A stretch of DNA of 64,000 nt from positions 534,686-598,685 of the forward strand of contig NZ_MRTH01000001.1 in NCBI RefSeq assembly GCF_001956045.1. The letters are read 5' to 3'. Both the position numbers and the translations under genes were made by a program. Under the pieces are notes generated by a model. It made no database searches. It was not told the DNA's origin and saw only the letters and a program-made list of their open reading frames with translations. Source of the DNA: Paenibacillus sp. FSL H7-0331. Lineage in GTDB: Bacteria; Bacillota; Bacilli; Paenibacillales; NBRC-103111. Shown in pieces: positions 62,078 to 64,000 of the stretch (the first letter of the stretch is position 1; each line of letters starts with the position of its first letter).

Positions 62078-62845
62078 TTATTTCACTTGCTTGGAATCGT
62101 GCCAGAACAGAAAACGGTTTTCCAAAAAACTAATAAGTGCATAGAAAATAATCCCAACAACAATCGTATATATAATACTGGCAAACAGCATAGGGGAATT
62201 GTACGTCGTGCTGTTAAACACCAGTAAATAACCAAGCCCGCTCTCTCCTGATATCCATTCCGCAACGATAGCAGCAATAACCGCCTGAACCATGCCGACC
62301 TTCAAGCCTGCAAAAATTTGCGGCAAGGAATACGGAAGCTCAACTTGAATGATTTTTTGCCACCAGTTTAATCCCGTTATTTGCATCAAGCATTTGAGAT
62401 TATACGTGACACTTTTCAAGCCAAATATGGCACCCAGCATAACTGGAAAAAACACCATAGATACAATTAACATCAGCTTGGAGGTGAAGCCCAGACCAAA
62501 CCAAATGACAAATAAAGGAGCAAGGGCAATCTTCGGAGCCGTTTGGGCAAGAAGAATATAAGGCATCAATGCTTCTTCAAGAAATTTAAAACGGCCGATC
62601 AGATAGCCGACCAAATAACCAAAAACGATCCCCAATACAAAACCTGCGAGCACTTCACCCGAGGTGACGAAAAAATGGTGCAGCAAATCCTGTGCGGAAA
62701 ACATTTCGATAAGTGCTACTCCTACATCCGAAGGAAGCGGCACTATAAACGCAGGTACATCGAAAGCGACGACATACACATACCAGATGACTACAAGAAT
62801 AAGGATGGCAACGAAATACTCTCCAACTTGCCTTAATCTCAGCAT
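62078..62845 (-). CDS. ABC transporter permease, SsuC/TauC type
   Basis: A 255-residue protein with six membrane helices; APKIALAPLFVIWFGLGFTSKLML and WISGESGLGYLLVFNS are the family signatures. Paralogue of the permease at 59427. Its start codon shares one base with the ATPase stop (62845), a tight coupling. Confidence 0.9.
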   Translation of the reverse strand: MLRLRQVGEYFVAILILVVIWYVYVVAFDVPAFIVPLPSDVGVALIEMFSAQDLLHHFFVTSGEVLAGFVLGIVFGYLVGYLIGRFKFLEEALMPYILLAQTAPKIALAPLFVIWFGLGFTSKLMLIVSMVFFPVMLGAIFGLKSVTYNLKCLMQITGLNWWQKIIQVELPYSLPQIFAGLKVGMVQAVIAAIVAEWISGESGLGYLLVFNSTTYNSPMLFASIIYTIVVGIIFYALISFLENRFLFWHDSKQVK

Positions 62846-63588
62846 TAGCCCAGCACTTCCCTTAGCTTTTTAACGTAGTTCACGAACTCGATCGTTTCCT
62901 TCACTTCTACGGTCCGTGGATGTGGCAATTGAATGTCGATAATTTCATCAATTTTCCCTGGGCGGGGTGACATCACAATAACACGATCCGATAGAAATGC
63001 AGCTTCCGAAATACTGTGAGTCACGAACAGGATGGTTTTTTGGGTTTCGGTCCAGATTCGAAGCAATTCCAGTCCCATTTTGTCGCGGGTCAGTGCATCC
63101 AAAGCGCCAAACGGTTCATCCATGAGCAAAACATCCGGATTATACGATAATGCTCTGACTATCGCTACCCGCTGTCTCATCCCTCCGGATAATTCACGGG
63201 GATATGCTTTTTCAAACCCTTTCAAACCTGCAAGCTCCAATAGCTTGTCCAAATTTTCCAGATTGGCCGGGGTATCGAGCTTTTTGACCTCAAGCGGGAA
63301 TTTGGCATTCTGGTATACGGTCTTCCAAGGAAGCAAGGTAGCATCCTGAAATACAAAACCGATATTGTCTGCCGAGTTCTCCCATGTAATCTTACCCGTG
63401 GAAGGCGTATCCAAATTCGCGAGTATGCGCAATAAGGTTGATTTTCCACACCCCGATGGACCAATGATGGAAATAAACTCACTTTTTTTTACGTCCAGAT
63501 TAATATGTGTTAACGCCTGTACCTCTCGCCCATCGCTTGCCTTGTAGATTTTGTTTACATCCTCGATGTGAATTGCAGTAGTAGACAC
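62845..63588 (-). CDS. ABC transporter ATPase, SsuB/TauB type
   Basis: GTG 63588 has AAGGGGT seven bases before it and is preferred to GTG 63597; 247 residues. Walker A GPSGCGKST, Q loop in FVFQDATLLPWKTV, signature LSGGMRQR, Walker B VLLMDEPFGALD, switch His in LFVTHSISEA. First gene of a nine-gene operon: ATPase, permease, phosphorylase, binding protein, permease, M20, PyrK, PyrD, chemoreceptor. Confidence 0.93.
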   Translation of the reverse strand: MSTTAIHIEDVNKIYKASDGREVQALTHINLDVKKSEFISIIGPSGCGKSTLLRILANLDTPSTGKITWENSADNIGFVFQDATLLPWKTVYQNAKFPLEVKKLDTPANLENLDKLLELAGLKGFEKAYPRELSGGMRQRVAIVRALSYNPDVLLMDEPFGALDALTRDKMGLELLRIWTETQKTILFVTHSISEAAFLSDRVIVMSPRPGKIDEIIDIQLPHPRTVEVKETIEFVNYVKKLREVLG

Positions 63589-63662
63589 GTATAACACCCC
63601 TTAACATTTACGATTTTACGGACACCATTGTATAAATAGCTGTTCCTTTTGTATAGACTTAT

Positions 63663-63683
63663 TTTACATTTTATAAATGTAAA
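63663..63683 (-). promoter_or_regulatory. Perfect palindrome upstream of the nucleobase operon
   Basis: TTTACATTT / AAATGTAAA is a perfect 9-base inverted repeat with a TAT centre, 75 bases upstream of the first start codon. Related TTGTATA-like half sites lie at about 63629 and 63651, and TTGTACA (minus strand) at about 63737. This is the best candidate operator for the operon; the regulator is unknown and not encoded in the window. Confidence 0.5.
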
Positions 63684-63840
63684 GTAATATATCCAAACCA
63701 ACAAATTAAAGTTATCATTTTTGTCCATACAGACAATGTACAAATTTACCATTCTTGATCCGACTGAACCCTTGTGAACTGCAATATCCGACAGAAACTG
63801 AATAGAAATATCTGTAATTAGTTAATCTATATAAGTTGAA

Positions 63841-64000
63841 CTAAAATTGTTCAGGAAGTTGGTTGGTTTCCAAGCGAAGACATAGACGATCAATAATCGT
63901 CTGGGCATCGAGAGCGATGTTCTTCATAAATGCGGTAACTTTCTTACGGATCTCAGTAACAGAATGAAAAAACACATTGTTAATGACATCTGCCTTCAGC
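63841..64000 (-). CDS. IS630-family transposase, C-terminal end (cut by window edge)
   Basis: The minus-strand frame enters from the right edge and ends at TAG 63841-63843, giving about 52 residues: LKADVINNVFFHSVTEIRKK and on to LETNQLPEQF. This matches the C-terminal tail of IS630-type (DDE_3) transposases. The element's inverted repeat and TA target duplication could not be fixed; it should end between about 63780 and 63840. Confidence 0.75.
   Translation of the reverse strand, partial: LKADVINNVFFHSVTEIRKKVTAFMKNIALDAQTIIDRLCLRLETNQLPEQF

Noticed and set aside
1..64000. rRNA, tRNA, riboswitch, phage or defence system
   Set aside because: No rRNA or tRNA-like sequence, no recognisable riboswitch leader and no restriction, toxin-antitoxin or phage genes were seen by eye; covariance-model searches were not possible.

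Overview
The window looks like chromosome of a spore-former of the Paenibacillus type. The evidence is indirect: AraC-type regulators, YesM/YesN-like two-component systems and Lpl-type sugar ABC transporters are unusually dense; solute-binding proteins are lipoproteins with Firmicutes lipoboxes; ribosome binding sites are strong AGGAGG-like sequences; GTG and TTG starts occur; there is a surface protein with SLH anchors. Almost all genes lie on the minus strand. No rRNA, tRNA, CRISPR or prophage was seen. The only mobile DNA is the end of an IS630-type transposase at the right edge.

Layout. 1-7.0 kb: a cut PfpI/DJ-1-like gene, a membrane-anchored GRDP-like protein with a Ser/Cys/Gly tail, a DeoR regulator convergent with a phosphatase/DMT-transporter pair, and a CPA1 cation/proton antiporter with a MarR regulator behind a perfect palindromic operator. 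7.1-13.5 kb: a CUT1 sugar ABC operon with a Gfo/Idh/MocA oxidoreductase and two AraC regulators. 13.6-19.0 kb: an NlpC/P60 hydrolase and a 1397-residue surface protein (cohesin-like, FIVAR, six NEAT-like and three SLH regions) behind two Fur boxes. 19.1-31.3 kb: a catabolic island with a PhyH-type oxygenase, creatininase-like hydrolase, aldo/keto reductase, Lpl-type ABC importer, a translationally coupled AraC-kinase-response regulator operon, and a divergent amidohydrolase/Rieske pair. 31.4-36.8 kb: two glycosidase-like beta-propellers with an Lpl-type importer. 37.0-44.6 kb: bacterial nitric oxide synthase, a two-component system and an Fbp/Afu-type importer. 44.8-54.0 kb: a membrane-bound AraC regulator and an operon of CUT1 importer, HAD hydrolase, RNase J-like metallo-hydrolase and DeoR regulator. 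54.2-63.6 kb: a small gene and a nine-gene operon (SsuB/TauC/SsuA-type importer, uridine phosphorylase-like enzyme, M20 amidohydrolase, PyrK, PyrD, chemoreceptor).

Much of the region follows a repeated design: local sensor, importer lipoprotein, two permeases and a few enzymes, with the importer's ATPase apparently encoded elsewhere. The best candidates for something new are the last operon, which looks like uptake, reductive breakdown of and chemotaxis to a pyrimidine or orotate-like compound; the metallo-hydrolase/HAD sugar operon; and the NEAT-SLH protein, which stands without an isd locus. Several start codons were moved from the longest reading frame to the one with a proper ribosome binding site; each entry says so. 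No computation or database search was run, so family names rest on motif recognition.
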